From the NCBI GenBank assembly GCA_964203275.1, contig CAXNMF010000005.1, positions 219,047 through 283,046 of the forward strand: a stretch of 64,000 bases of DNA. Reading direction: 5' to 3'. Position numbers and translations under genes: made by a program. The notes beneath the pieces are model-generated. The model had not been told where the DNA came from, did no database searches, and worked only from the letters and a program-made list of their open reading frames with translations. Below, in pieces: positions 1-8,233 of this stretch. The stretch's first letter is position 1; every line of letters begins with the position of its first letter. Source of the DNA: Ga0077527 sp945862135 (GTDB taxonomy: Bacteria > Pseudomonadota > Gammaproteobacteria > Burkholderiales > SG8-41).

Positions 1-1092
1 GCATGGATGCCGCGTTCAGTCCCGGCGAAGGCGTTTTACGCCGAGTCGCCGGGTCGCTGGGTTGCCGAAGATCAGTGGCCTTCGCCGCGCATCAAGCCGC
101 GCCGCTTCTTCCTCGATGCCGATGGCGCGCTTGCCGACAAGGGCGGGCGGGCGACGAAACTCACCTGGAAGTCGCCTCAAACCCTCGGCTTGTCCTGCGG
201 CGAACTGATGCCATGGTTCCAGCATGGCCCCAGTCCCGAACTACCCGGCGACCAGCGCATGGATGACGGCCAATCGCTGTGTTTTGTCAGCCCGCCGCTG
301 AAGCAGGACCTGGAAATACTCGGCACAACGAAGGCCGAATTCACGCTCTCCGTGGATCGACCGACAGCCTTCATATGCGTGCGCGTGTGTGATGTTGCGC
401 CCGACGGCGCATCCACGCGCGCCACCTACGGTGTATTCAATCTGACGCACCGCGATGGCGCTGCAAAGTCAAAAAAGCTGCAGCCCGGTGTCGAATACAA
501 GGTGAGCTTCCCGCTCATCGACAGCGCTTACTCGTTTGCCAAAGGCCACCGCATCCGCGTTGCCGTTTCTACGACCTACTGGCCGCTCATCTGGCCGTCG
601 CCGGAACCCGTCACGCTGACCCTCGTCGCCGGCAAAAGCGCGTTGTGGTTGCCGGTGCGTCCGCGCAGCAGTCGCGACAACACGCCGCCGAAATTCAAAC
701 CGCCGGAATCCGCCCCCGCTTTTCCCCGGACGTCACTGACCCCGGGCGGGCGCAACCGCTCGATCCACACTGATCTCGGCAAGGGCGAAACCGTTGTCGA
801 AGTGACGGACAGCAGCGGACGCAACCGTTATGACGAAATCGATCTCATCGCCGAGGCGCGATCGACCGAACGCTACAGCGTCGTTGACAACGAGCCGCTG
901 TCTGCAACGGCTGAAGTGACCTGGTCCTGGGAATTCGAACGCGGTGACTGGAACATCCGCACCGAAACCCGGACGCACGTGTCGTGCACGAAAAAGGATT
1001 TCGTCATTCGTGCACGGATCCAAGCATACGAAGGTAAGAATCGCGTATTCGAACGCGACTTCGAGGAGCGTGTGCCGCGCAACGGCAACTGA
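1..1092 (+). CDS. CocE/NonD-family hydrolase, C-terminal part (cut by window edge)
   Basis: The reading frame is open from the first base, so the gene starts upstream of the window and only its last 363 codons are visible. The visible part looks like the jelly-roll C-terminal domain of the CocE/NonD hydrolases (X-Pro dipeptidyl-peptidase C-terminal type), with stretches such as RIRVAVSTTYWPLIWPSPEP and a late region of charged beta strands. The catalytic alpha/beta-hydrolase half would lie outside, so the substrate cannot be judged; family members cleave esters or amides. It ends 17 bp before a Bug binding-protein gene in the same direction, so the two probably form one operon. Confidence 0.75.
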   Translation, partial: AWMPRSVPAKAFYAESPGRWVAEDQWPSPRIKPRRFFLDADGALADKGGRATKLTWKSPQTLGLSCGELMPWFQHGPSPELPGDQRMDDGQSLCFVSPPLKQDLEILGTTKAEFTLSVDRPTAFICVRVCDVAPDGASTRATYGVFNLTHRDGAAKSKKLQPGVEYKVSFPLIDSAYSFAKGHRIRVAVSTTYWPLIWPSPEPVTLTLVAGKSALWLPVRPRSSRDNTPPKFKPPESAPAFPRTSLTPGGRNRSIHTDLGKGETVVEVTDSSGRNRYDEIDLIAEARSTERYSVVDNEPLSATAEVTWSWEFERGDWNIRTETRTHVSCTKKDFVIRARIQAYEGKNRVFERDFEERVPRNGN

Positions 1093-1109
1093 AGAAAGCA
1101 AAGGAGAAC

Positions 1110-2081
1110 ATGATGAAACGCTTGCAACAGTTTGCCATGCTGCTCGCCATGGCATGCGTAATCACGGCTTCCCATGCGCAGAAATACCCTGAACGGCCGG
1201 TCACGCTGGTGATTCCTTTCCCGCCGGGGGCTTCGACCGATGCCTTCGGTCGCCTCATCGCGCAACGGATGACGCAGGATCTCAAGCAGCAGGTCGTGGT
1301 GGTCAATCGGGACGGCGCCGCCGGCGTCATCGGCACCAACTACGTCGCCCGCGCAGCGCCGGACGGTTATACGCTCCTGTGGGGTACCTCGTCCGGACTT
1401 GCGATCATGCCGGCGCTGAAGAAAAAACTGCCCTATGACCCCCAACGAGATTTCGCGCCCATCAGCCTCGGCGCAAAAGTATCGTGGGTGCTGGTTGTTC
1501 ACCCGTCTGTGCCGGCAGACAATGTCAAAGCACTGGTCGCGCTCGCAAAAAAACACCCGGGCAAGCTCAATTTCGCCTCAGCGGGAACCGGCGGCGCCCC
1601 TCATCTTGCCGGCGAACTCTTCAAGGTAACCACCGGCATCGACGTCGTACACATTCCCTACCGCGGCACAGCGCTGTTTGCCGTCGACCTTGTTGCGGGA
1701 CAGGTTGATTACGGTTTCGCAAGCCCGCTGACGACGCAACCGTTTACGAATTCCGGGCGTTTAAAAGCTCTTGCCGTAACCTCCGCAAAGCGTCTCGACA
1801 TTTATCCCGAAATCCCGACGATGGCGGAGGCTGGCTACCCGAAATTCGAGCTCACCCAGTGGTATGCGATGGTTGCGCCCGCAGGCACACCGGCGGGCAT
1901 CATCGCGACCCTCAACACCGCAGTCCGAAATGCTTTGACCGATCCCAATGTGATCAAACGTCTCGCCAATGACGGCGGCCTGCCTGCGCCGACCTCACCC
2001 GAAGGCCTTGCCGAGTTCATCCGTAACGATACGGCGTCGTATGCGAAGATCATCGAGAAGGCGGGTATCAAGACCGAGTGA
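1110..2081 (+). CDS. Bug/TctC-family tripartite tricarboxylate transporter binding protein
   Basis: A 323-residue exported solute-binding protein. The N-terminus is a typical signal peptide ending in SHAQ, followed by the family signature YPERPVTLVIPFPPGAS and later AAPDGYTLLWG and VVHIPYRG. Bug proteins capture small carboxylated or related solutes in the periplasm for TctAB-type carriers. The ATG at 1110 is preceded by AAGGAGA at 1101-1107, a good ribosome binding site. It follows the CocE-type hydrolase by 17 bp, which suggests uptake of that enzyme's substrate or product. The ligand cannot be read from the sequence. Confidence 0.93.
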   Translation: MMKRLQQFAMLLAMACVITASHAQKYPERPVTLVIPFPPGASTDAFGRLIAQRMTQDLKQQVVVVNRDGAAGVIGTNYVARAAPDGYTLLWGTSSGLAIMPALKKKLPYDPQRDFAPISLGAKVSWVLVVHPSVPADNVKALVALAKKHPGKLNFASAGTGGAPHLAGELFKVTTGIDVVHIPYRGTALFAVDLVAGQVDYGFASPLTTQPFTNSGRLKALAVTSAKRLDIYPEIPTMAEAGYPKFELTQWYAMVAPAGTPAGIIATLNTAVRNALTDPNVIKRLANDGGLPAPTSPEGLAEFIRNDTASYAKIIEKAGIKTE

Positions 2082-2164
2082 CGGGTGGCCACTCAGAAGG
2101 GGGAGACCCGCACAACCGCGGCTCTTGCCTGGCCAGCCGCCGCAAGCGTTGACCGGTGGCTGGA

Positions 2165-2205
2165 AAGCAAACAGGGGCAGTTCAATCTGTCCCTGTTTTT
2201 TGCTT
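2165..2205. terminator. Bidirectional intrinsic terminator candidate
   Basis: ACAGGG (2171-2176) pairs with CCCTGT (2191-2196), flanked by an A-rich left side and a T-run on the right (2196-2201), with GCAA/TTGC extending the arms. It lies between the converging Bug gene and DASS transporter gene and could serve both. Confidence 0.6.
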
Positions 2206-2253
2206 CAATGACGCCGACCTTCACATCAATCCGCTCACCGTCCGTGGCGCTGC

Positions 2254-3726
2254 TCAGAAATACCCGAGCATCCCCCACCACAGACTGCCCACCACCACCA
2301 GCAGCAGCATGTTGACCAGGCTCATCACGAAGCCGGTGATCCACCATTCGTTCAGCGTGGTGTAGCCCGATCCGAAGATGATCGGCGAGGTGCCGGTCGC
2401 GTAGTGCGTCAGCGACATCATCAGTGACGACGAGAAGGCCAGGATCAGCGCGAACAGCATGGGCGGCGCGCCCAGCGCCACGCCGGCGGTGAAAAACGCC
2501 GCGAACATCGCGGTGATGTGCGCCGTGGTGCTGGCAAAAAAGTAGTGCGCGTAGAAATACACCGCCACCAGAATGGCGCAGGCGCCGATCCACCCCAGGC
2601 CAAGCCCGCCGATCGCTTCCTTGATCGTCAGCGAGAACCAGGTGATCAATCCGAGTTTGCCGAGAAAAGTCGCCATCATCACCAGCGCGGCGAACCACAC
2701 CAGCGTATCCCAGGCGCTTTTTGCCTTCAGAACATCCTCCCACTCCAGCACGCCGGTGAGCAGCAGCAGCGAAAGACCGATCCAGGCCGTGGTGGTGGCA
2801 TCGAGATTCAACGCGGGGCCGAACAGCATGGCGGGCACCCCGGCCCACATCAGCAGCATCAGGCCAAGCACGGCCAGCGTCATTTTTTCACCAAACGCCA
2901 TGGAGCCCATTTTCGCCAGCTCTGAGCGCGCCAGATCTCCTGCATTGGGTGTTTTGCGGATCTCGGGTGGATAAAGGAAGAAGATCACCAGCGGCATCAC
3001 CAGCAGCATCACGAGTCCGGGCAGCAAAGCCGCCGTCGCCCATTGCGCCCAGGTAATCTTGATCTCCAGATTGGTGGCCTTCGCGACGAGGTCAACTATC
3101 AGCGGGTTCGGCGCCGTCGCCGTGATGAACATCGCCGAAGTGATGGGGTTGGTGTTGTAGTTCACCAGCGCGAGATAACGGCCGATTTTTTTCGACGTGC
3201 CCTGTTCCGGGCTGGAACCGAAGGCATCCGCGATCGAACGCATGATCGGATGAATGATGGCGCCGCCGCGCGCCGTATTGCTTGGCGTCACCGGCGCGAT
3301 GACGAGTTCGGAGACGACCAGGCTGTAGCCGACGCCCAGCGAACTCTTGCCGAACAGCGAAATGAAATAAAAACCGATGCGGGTGCCCAGCCCTGTCTTG
3401 GTCAACGCCACCGAGATCATGATCGCGACGGCGATCAGCCAGATCAGCGGGTTGGCGAATCCGCTCAGTGCATCGGCGATGGCCGCGGACGGCTTGCCCG
3501 GGTTGGTGACTTCAGTGATCGCGACCAGCGCGATGGCAATGATCGACAGCGCCCCAATCGGCATCGCCTTGCCGATGATCGCGGCGATGGTCGCGACAAA
3601 CAAGGCGAGCAGATGCCAGGCTTCCGGCTTGACCGTCGCCGGCGCTGGGATCACAAACCAGATCAGCAGGCCGATGCTGATGGCGATGGCGGAAGGAATC
3701 AGCTTGGGGCGGGAGGATTCGTTCAT
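2254..3726 (-). CDS. DASS-family (SLC13-like) anion/dicarboxylate transporter
   Basis: A 490-residue inner-membrane protein with about a dozen hydrophobic segments. It carries the paired substrate/sodium-binding motifs of the divalent anion:sodium symporter family, TPSNTARGG in the first half and ATGTSPIIFG in the second. Relatives of the CitT/TtdT/SodiT type move di- and tricarboxylates such as 2-oxoglutarate, malate, tartrate or citrate; which one applies here is not visible. The length is normal for the family. The first 17 codons and the leader of this gene are copied at 6910-6999 in front of an aminotransferase gene. Confidence 0.88.
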   Translation of the reverse strand: MNESSRPKLIPSAIAISIGLLIWFVIPAPATVKPEAWHLLALFVATIAAIIGKAMPIGALSIIAIALVAITEVTNPGKPSAAIADALSGFANPLIWLIAVAIMISVALTKTGLGTRIGFYFISLFGKSSLGVGYSLVVSELVIAPVTPSNTARGGAIIHPIMRSIADAFGSSPEQGTSKKIGRYLALVNYNTNPITSAMFITATAPNPLIVDLVAKATNLEIKITWAQWATAALLPGLVMLLVMPLVIFFLYPPEIRKTPNAGDLARSELAKMGSMAFGEKMTLAVLGLMLLMWAGVPAMLFGPALNLDATTTAWIGLSLLLLTGVLEWEDVLKAKSAWDTLVWFAALVMMATFLGKLGLITWFSLTIKEAIGGLGLGWIGACAILVAVYFYAHYFFASTTAHITAMFAAFFTAGVALGAPPMLFALILAFSSSLMMSLTHYATGTSPIIFGSGYTTLNEWWITGFVMSLVNMLLLVVVGSLWWGMLGYF

Positions 3727-3767
3727 GGCAAGACCTTTTATTTTTTATTACAGGTGCATATCCCGGA

Positions 3768-4091
3768 TTATGCGATACCGGCAAACACCGCGAGCGAGCG
3801 ATTGACCTTCAGCATTGTGGCATCATCGATGTGGCCGATCACGCCGCCGACCCGTTCGCGCGGAACCGTCACGATCTTGTCGATCTGGATTTGCGAGATG
3901 CTTTGCAGCCCGTTGTCCGGGCCCGGGTCCACCGTGATGCGGAAGATGGGTGCGTTACGCAGATCGCTGGTGACCAGACACAACGCGACACTGGGCAACT
4001 CATCGAAAAGGTCCGATTGAATGATCAGCGCGGGGCGCGGTTTGCCGTAATCGCCGGGTGCCGCGACGGTCACGAAGTCACCGCGCCGCAT
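3768..4091 (-). CDS. MazF/PemK-family toxin
   Basis: A 108-residue protein beginning MRRGDFVTVAAPGDYGKPRP, the characteristic N-terminus of MazF/PemK/CcdB-fold toxins, followed by LIIQSDLF and a central strand LCLVTSDL. The family cleaves mRNA at short sequence motifs. The ATG at 4091 was chosen because it starts the conserved domain; longer upstream frames run back through the antitoxin. It overlaps the 3' end of the upstream antitoxin gene by 14 bp, the usual translational coupling of these modules. Confidence 0.88.
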   Translation of the reverse strand: MRRGDFVTVAAPGDYGKPRPALIIQSDLFDELPSVALCLVTSDLRNAPIFRITVDPGPDNGLQSISQIQIDKIVTVPRERVGGVIGHIDDATMLKVNRSLAVFAGIA

Positions 4092-4290
4092 CGTCTTTCC
4101 ATGCTGCGACCTCGTCGATGAACTCCAGGGTTTCGCTTTCAGCCGGGTCACTTTGCAGCAACGCCGATTGGCGGCGGCACTCCGCCGCGAAAACCGGCGA
4201 ACGCGTGTCAGGCACCCAGAGCTGCACCAGCCGCAGGCCCGAGGCACGCTGCCGCACACGATACTTTTTCATGCGTTCGTTGACTTTCAT
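4078..4290 (-). CDS. MazE-like antitoxin (DUF3018 type)
   Basis: A 70-residue protein, MKVNERMKKYRVRQRASGLR then a VQLWVPDTRSP segment, matching the small DUF3018/MazE-like antitoxins that pair with MazF-type toxins. The basic N-terminal part probably binds DNA for autoregulation and the acidic C-terminal part would neutralise the toxin. A GGAGGC ribosome binding site lies just before the ATG. Palindromic sequence upstream (4301-4324) is a likely operator. Confidence 0.85.
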   Translation of the reverse strand: MKVNERMKKYRVRQRASGLRLVQLWVPDTRSPVFAAECRRQSALLQSDPAESETLEFIDEVAAWKDDAAR

Positions 4291-4300
4291 GGCGCCTCCG

Positions 4301-4324
4301 TAACATGTTACGCATTCATGTTAT
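4301..4324 (-). promoter_or_regulatory. Candidate toxin-antitoxin operator
   Basis: TAACATGTTA (4301-4310) is a perfect 10-bp palindrome, followed 7 bp later by the half-site CATGTTA (4318-4324). It sits 10-34 bp upstream of the antitoxin start codon, where the antitoxin or the complex would repress its own operon. The role is inferred from position and symmetry. Confidence 0.5.
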
Positions 4325-4773
4325 GGCAAGGCTGGGACAGAGGCAAGCCAGTACTGCTGGCAAGATTACGCTTAAATATTAATTAACCAATTGAAATTAT
4401 TGAATAATTAATGTGAATGAGCGATCACTCACATGCCTGTTTTGAGCCAAGCTGCGATGCCCTCAACTACATCCAGGCGCCAGAAGAACCCGGCCACCTC
4501 GCTGAATGTGCCATGGCGTACAGAACAGCAAGACGGTGAAGGTTAGGGTGTCGCGTTGTTGTGCCCTGCAGCGGCTGCCAATGCACATCCGGACTGCAAG
4601 CCCTGTTCATCCGGAAGATCAACAGCAACAGTCGCATGGTTTGCAGCGTTGGCCAGTCCGTTCTCGACATCGCTCTTTCGGGTGAAGCCGGTTTGCGCTG
4701 AATGGGCCGGGGTGATGTTTCAGTAAGACCGGTGTTCGTCAAACCGGATCAATCCATCCAAGGTGCATCCGTA
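4325..4773. other. Non-coding stretch with an AT-rich core
   Basis: No convincing gene is seen. About 4370-4430 is strikingly AT-rich (CTTAAATATTAATTAACC and neighbours) against a GC-rich background, so it may hold promoters for the toxin-antitoxin operon or mark an old insertion edge. The rest has unbiased codon composition and only unconvincing frames. Confidence 0.5.
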
Positions 4774-4995
4774 ATGAAAAAAACCGTGCGTTCCGCCCAG
4801 GCAACATCAACAGCCCCATCCAAAAACAAAAGCAAACCGGCTGACCTGCCCAACCCATCCAGCCCGATGACCCCGGAGCGCGAATCAACCGCCAGCCGCA
4901 AACAGGTTCGACAGGAAATCCACCGCACCCAGGTGCCGCGGCAATCAGAACGCCCCGCGGAACGCAGCAATCAGCGGCGCAGCAACAAGCCATGA
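4774..4995 (+). CDS. Small basic low-complexity hypothetical protein
   Basis: A 73-residue frame starting MKKTVRSAQATSTAPSKNKS, rich in Ser, Pro, Arg, Lys and Gln, with no hydrophobic segment and no recognised domain. It is probably disordered. The ribosome binding site is weak (AAGGTG about 10 bp upstream). It lies 28 bp before the fatty-acid-hydroxylase gene in the same direction. It may be a real small gene or a chance frame in GC-rich DNA. Confidence 0.35.
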   Translation: MKKTVRSAQATSTAPSKNKSKPADLPNPSSPMTPERESTASRKQVRQEIHRTQVPRQSERPAERSNQRRSNKP

Positions 4996-5023
4996 CCGTG
5001 GAGCGGTTTCAGGTGTTGTTGCG

Positions 5024-5602
5024 ATGATCGGAATGCTCAAGCTGGAACACAGCCGTCTCGCCTATCGCGCGGATTTTGTGTTGTATGGCGTTGCCGTGGC
5101 GCTGCTGGCTGCCGTTCTGCTGCTGGGTACACCACTCACGCAGCGGCTTGCGGTCGCGATATCCGCACTGTTCGGGCTCTGCAGCTGGACGGCAATCGAA
5201 TATGCTTTCCACCGCTTCATTCTGCACGGCCTGCAGCCCTTCAAACGCTGGCACGCCGAGCATCATGCGCGCCCGATGGCGCTGATCTGCACGCCCACGA
5301 TCCTCAGCGCGACCCTGATCGCGTTACTGGTCTTCCTGCCGGCGTTGCTGTTGGGGAACCCGTGGCGCGCCGGTGGCCTGACACTGGGTGTGCTCACCGG
5401 TTACCTGTTCTATGGCATCACCCATCACGCCACGCATCACTGGCGCGCCAGCCATCCCTGGCTGAAGCAGCGCAAGCGCTGGCATGCCCTGCATCATCAC
5501 GCCGCTGATCGCCCCGGTTATTACGGCGTGACCAGTTCGTTCTGGGATCATGTATTCGGCAGCGACAGCAAAGTCCCGATAGCCGCGAGCATTGGTTCCT
5601 GA
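5024..5602 (+). CDS. Fatty acid hydroxylase / sterol desaturase superfamily membrane protein
   Basis: A 192-residue integral membrane protein with four hydrophobic stretches and histidine clusters HRFILHG, HAEHH, THHATHH and HALHHH. These match the di-iron ligand pattern of the fatty acid hydroxylase superfamily, which oxidises lipid-like substrates at the membrane. It is shorter than sterol desaturases and nearer the size of carotenoid or fatty acid 2-hydroxylase relatives. The substrate is not evident and no carotenoid or sterol genes are nearby. Confidence 0.8.
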   Translation: MIGMLKLEHSRLAYRADFVLYGVAVALLAAVLLLGTPLTQRLAVAISALFGLCSWTAIEYAFHRFILHGLQPFKRWHAEHHARPMALICTPTILSATLIALLVFLPALLLGNPWRAGGLTLGVLTGYLFYGITHHATHHWRASHPWLKQRKRWHALHHHAADRPGYYGVTSSFWDHVFGSDSKVPIAASIGS

Positions 5603-5659
5603 AAAGCGCAGCTAATCCCTACGGATTGCCGAAGCATCCAGCTGCGCCCGGCGCTGCAA

Positions 5660-6868
5660 TCAGGCCGGCGCGCCAAACTCCCGATGGCAGACCTCTGCCA
5701 GCGCCGCAACGCCCTGATTGATTTCCTCGTGGCTCAGGTTCGCAAAACACAGCCGCATGTGGCTCTTCGCATGCGCCTTGTTCACCGACCATTCCGGTCC
5801 CGGGTTGATGGCCACACCGGCCGCTTGCGCCAGCGTGAAGAGCTTCAGCGCATCCACGTTGTCCGGCAGCTTCACCCACAGAAAAATTCCGCCCTGCGGA
5901 TCATCAAATTGCGCTGCCGCGCCGAAATGCTCACGCAGCGCTTCCATCAGCGTCACCAGCTTGGCGCGCAGGCTCTTGCGCAGCACCGGCACATGTTTGG
6001 CGAAATGCGCCGTGCAGTATTCCGCAAGCACCATCTGTTCCAGCGCACCGGAACCGGCGTCGGTCTTGATCGCCAGCATGCGCGACAGGATGGCCCACGG
6101 CGCCACGATATAACCCACACGCAGCGCCGGCGCGATGGTCTTCGAGAACGAGCCGATGTAAATCACGTTGCCCCGGTCGCTCATCGCATGCAGCGCGGGC
6201 GGGCGCTCACCCGACCAGCTCAGGTCGGCATAACAATCGTCCTCGAACACCGGCACGCCGTAGTCCGCGGCGAGCTGCAGCAACGACTGCCGCCGCGCCA
6301 GCGGCAGGATGGTGGCCGTCGGGTTCTGCACCGTGGGGATGGTGTAGATGTACTTCGGGCGGATGCCCTTTGATTTCAGATCAGCCAGCGCATTCGCCAG
6401 CGCATCAATGCGCAACCCGTCGCGGTCGAGCGGGATGCCCACCGGCGTCACGCCCAGCTTGAGCAGGCGATTGATCGAGCCCTGATAACAATCCTCTTCG
6501 ATGATTACGGTATCGCCGCGAGTGAGCAGCGTGTTGTTCACTAGGTCCAGCGCCTGCAATGAGCCCGAAGTGATCAGCATGTCATCGGCGCTACAGTGCA
6601 TGCCGGCATCACGCTGGAGCTTCACCGCCAGAAAATCGCGCAAGGCGCGGTAACCCTGCGGCCCGCTGTTCAGCCCGTAAGTCGATAGCGTGCGCCCCTC
6701 GCGCCGCAGTACCGCATCGGCCGCCGCGATCAGCCCGTCGAGCGGCAACGCGTCCGGATCATTGTTGCCGCCGGTGAAATCGAATTTGACGCGGCCATTC
6801 CAGCGCGCGGCGGCGGGTGGCAGGCCGGTGGGCAGCAGCGGGGTGAAATCGAAAGGGGCAGCTGCCAT
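5660..6868 (-). CDS. PLP-dependent aminotransferase (class I, 2-aminoadipate/MocR-like)
   Basis: A 402-residue fold-type I aminotransferase. Visible PLP features are QNPTAT near residue 181, EDDCYADL near 209, and the lysine K243 in GSFSKTIAPALRVGY that forms the internal aldimine, with the following RVGY arginine binding the cofactor phosphate. It lacks the winged-helix domain of MocR regulators, so it resembles the LysN/2-aminoadipate transaminase group. The amino donor is not determinable. Directly upstream (stop codon 2 bp before the ATG) is a 29-codon frame copied from the DASS transporter start, which may drive its expression. Confidence 0.88.
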   Translation of the reverse strand: MAAAPFDFTPLLPTGLPPAAARWNGRVKFDFTGGNNDPDALPLDGLIAAADAVLRREGRTLSTYGLNSGPQGYRALRDFLAVKLQRDAGMHCSADDMLITSGSLQALDLVNNTLLTRGDTVIIEEDCYQGSINRLLKLGVTPVGIPLDRDGLRIDALANALADLKSKGIRPKYIYTIPTVQNPTATILPLARRQSLLQLAADYGVPVFEDDCYADLSWSGERPPALHAMSDRGNVIYIGSFSKTIAPALRVGYIVAPWAILSRMLAIKTDAGSGALEQMVLAEYCTAHFAKHVPVLRKSLRAKLVTLMEALREHFGAAAQFDDPQGGIFLWVKLPDNVDALKLFTLAQAAGVAINPGPEWSVNKAHAKSHMRLCFANLSHEEINQGVAALAEVCHREFGAPA

Positions 6869-6870
6869 GG

Positions 6871-6999
6871 CTATCTTTCATTGAGCGAACGTGGTCTGGT
6901 CCCTGTTTGGCTAATGGCAATGGCGGACGGCATCAGCTTGGGGCGCGAGGATTCGGTCATGGCATGTCCTTTTCTTTTAACCGGGTATTACCCTGCATA
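6871..6999 (-). pseudogene. Remnant: 5' end and leader of a DASS transporter gene
   Basis: Reading down from the ATG at 6960, the frame begins MTESSRPKLMPSAIAIS, 15 of 17 residues identical to the start of the intact transporter encoded at 2254-3726. It then diverges and stops at TAG (6871-6873). The upstream leader (6961 to about 6999), including the AAAAGGACATGCC ribosome binding region, also resembles the leader of the intact gene. The stop lies 2 bp before the aminotransferase ATG, so the fragment may act as a translated leader. Confidence 0.75.
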
Positions 7000-7221
7000 C
7001 GCATACTGAAAGGGCCGGAAAATCCAGTCGGCTGTATCCGGCTGAACGTATCCAGTTGAGTGCGTGCAGTTGGCTGCGTCAGGCAAATTGTAAGCATTGA
7101 ATTGGTCAAATCATAGACGGCGCTAAGCCGGCACAAAGACACCGGGCCAAAGTGTTAAAGTTTGTCGCAGCATCGTGATCCAATGGCTTCTGCATTCAAC
7201 CTATCCGAGGAAGAAACAATA

Positions 7222-8202
7222 ATGACAAACAATTCAATCAAACACGCCTTAACCGCGCTGTGCCTGCTGACTTGGGCCACGCCGCCCGCGATCGCGCAGA
7301 CCGCCTACCCCGAGCGCGCGCTGCGCCTGATCGTGCCTTTTGCCGCCGGCAGCGCAACGGATTCCTCGGCGCGCATATTCAGTGTCCAGATGGCCAGCCA
7401 GCTTGGCCAGCAGATCATCGTCGACAACCGCGCGGGTGCGGGCGGCGCGATCGGCATGCAGGTGCTGGCCAAGTCCCCGCCAGACGGTTACACCATTGCC
7501 TATGCCGGCGCCGGCCCTCTGGCCATCAGCCGCAGCATCACGCCCAATCTGCCGTACGACGTCGAGAAGGAAGTCCAGGCGATTTCGCAGGCGATCACCT
7601 CGCCGCTGTTGCTGGCCGTCTCGCCGACCTTGCCAGTCAAAAGCGTCAAGGAAATGATCGCCTTGGCCAAAGCGCGCCCCGGCCAGTTGTCCTTCGGCTC
7701 GGCTGGCACCGGCACGGTTGGTCATCTGGCTGGAGAGTATTTCAAGGCCCTGAGCAAGACCGACATCCTGCATGTGCCCTACAAGGGCGGTGCGCAGGCG
7801 GCCGTCGATACCATGTCGGGTTTTGTACAGTTTCTGTTTGACCCGACCAGCAGCCTGGCCCCGCACGTTACCAGCGGCCGCCTGCGCGGACTTGCCGTGA
7901 CCGGACCCAAGCGCATCAAGGCATTTGCCAATCTGCCGACCGTGGCCGAATCCGGCTTGCCCGGCTACGAAGTCACTACCTGGGGCGGCATCATCGGACC
8001 TGCCGGCATGCCGAAGAACATCGTCACCCGCCTCAGCGACGAAGTGCAGAAAGCCGCCAAGTCAACCGCGGTGATCGAACGTTACGCCGCGCTCGGATCG
8101 GAGCCGCTCGGCACAACGCCGGAGCAGTTCACCGACTTCATCCGCAAGGAATACCTGAAGTGGGCTGAAGTCATCAAACGCGCGGGACTGAAACAGCAGT
8201 AA
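7222..8202 (+). CDS. Bug/TctC-family binding protein
   Basis: A 326-residue exported binding protein. ATG 7222 was chosen over the in-frame ATG at 7162 because it follows GAGGAAG and opens a proper signal peptide ending AIAQ before TAYPERALRLIVPFAAGSAT. Later motifs are VDNRAGAGGAIG, SPPDGYTIAYAG and ILHVPYKGG. The promoter region upstream (about 7000-7221) has no gene. The gene converges with the AstE-like gene that follows, so its functional partner may be elsewhere. Confidence 0.92.
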   Translation: MTNNSIKHALTALCLLTWATPPAIAQTAYPERALRLIVPFAAGSATDSSARIFSVQMASQLGQQIIVDNRAGAGGAIGMQVLAKSPPDGYTIAYAGAGPLAISRSITPNLPYDVEKEVQAISQAITSPLLLAVSPTLPVKSVKEMIALAKARPGQLSFGSAGTGTVGHLAGEYFKALSKTDILHVPYKGGAQAAVDTMSGFVQFLFDPTSSLAPHVTSGRLRGLAVTGPKRIKAFANLPTVAESGLPGYEVTTWGGIIGPAGMPKNIVTRLSDEVQKAAKSTAVIERYAALGSEPLGTTPEQFTDFIRKEYLKWAEVIKRAGLKQQ

Positions 8203-8233
8203 CCGCGCACGACTCGCGCCGTCGCGTGCGGAC

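Noticed and set aside
4467..4742. 91-codon minus-strand frame
   Set aside because: Composition is not coding-like, there is no start signal and no similarity to known proteins.
8203..8233. Terminator hairpin between the Bug gene and the AstE-like gene
   Set aside because: The CCGCGCACGAC / GTCGCGTGCGG arms mismatch at several places and no T-run follows.
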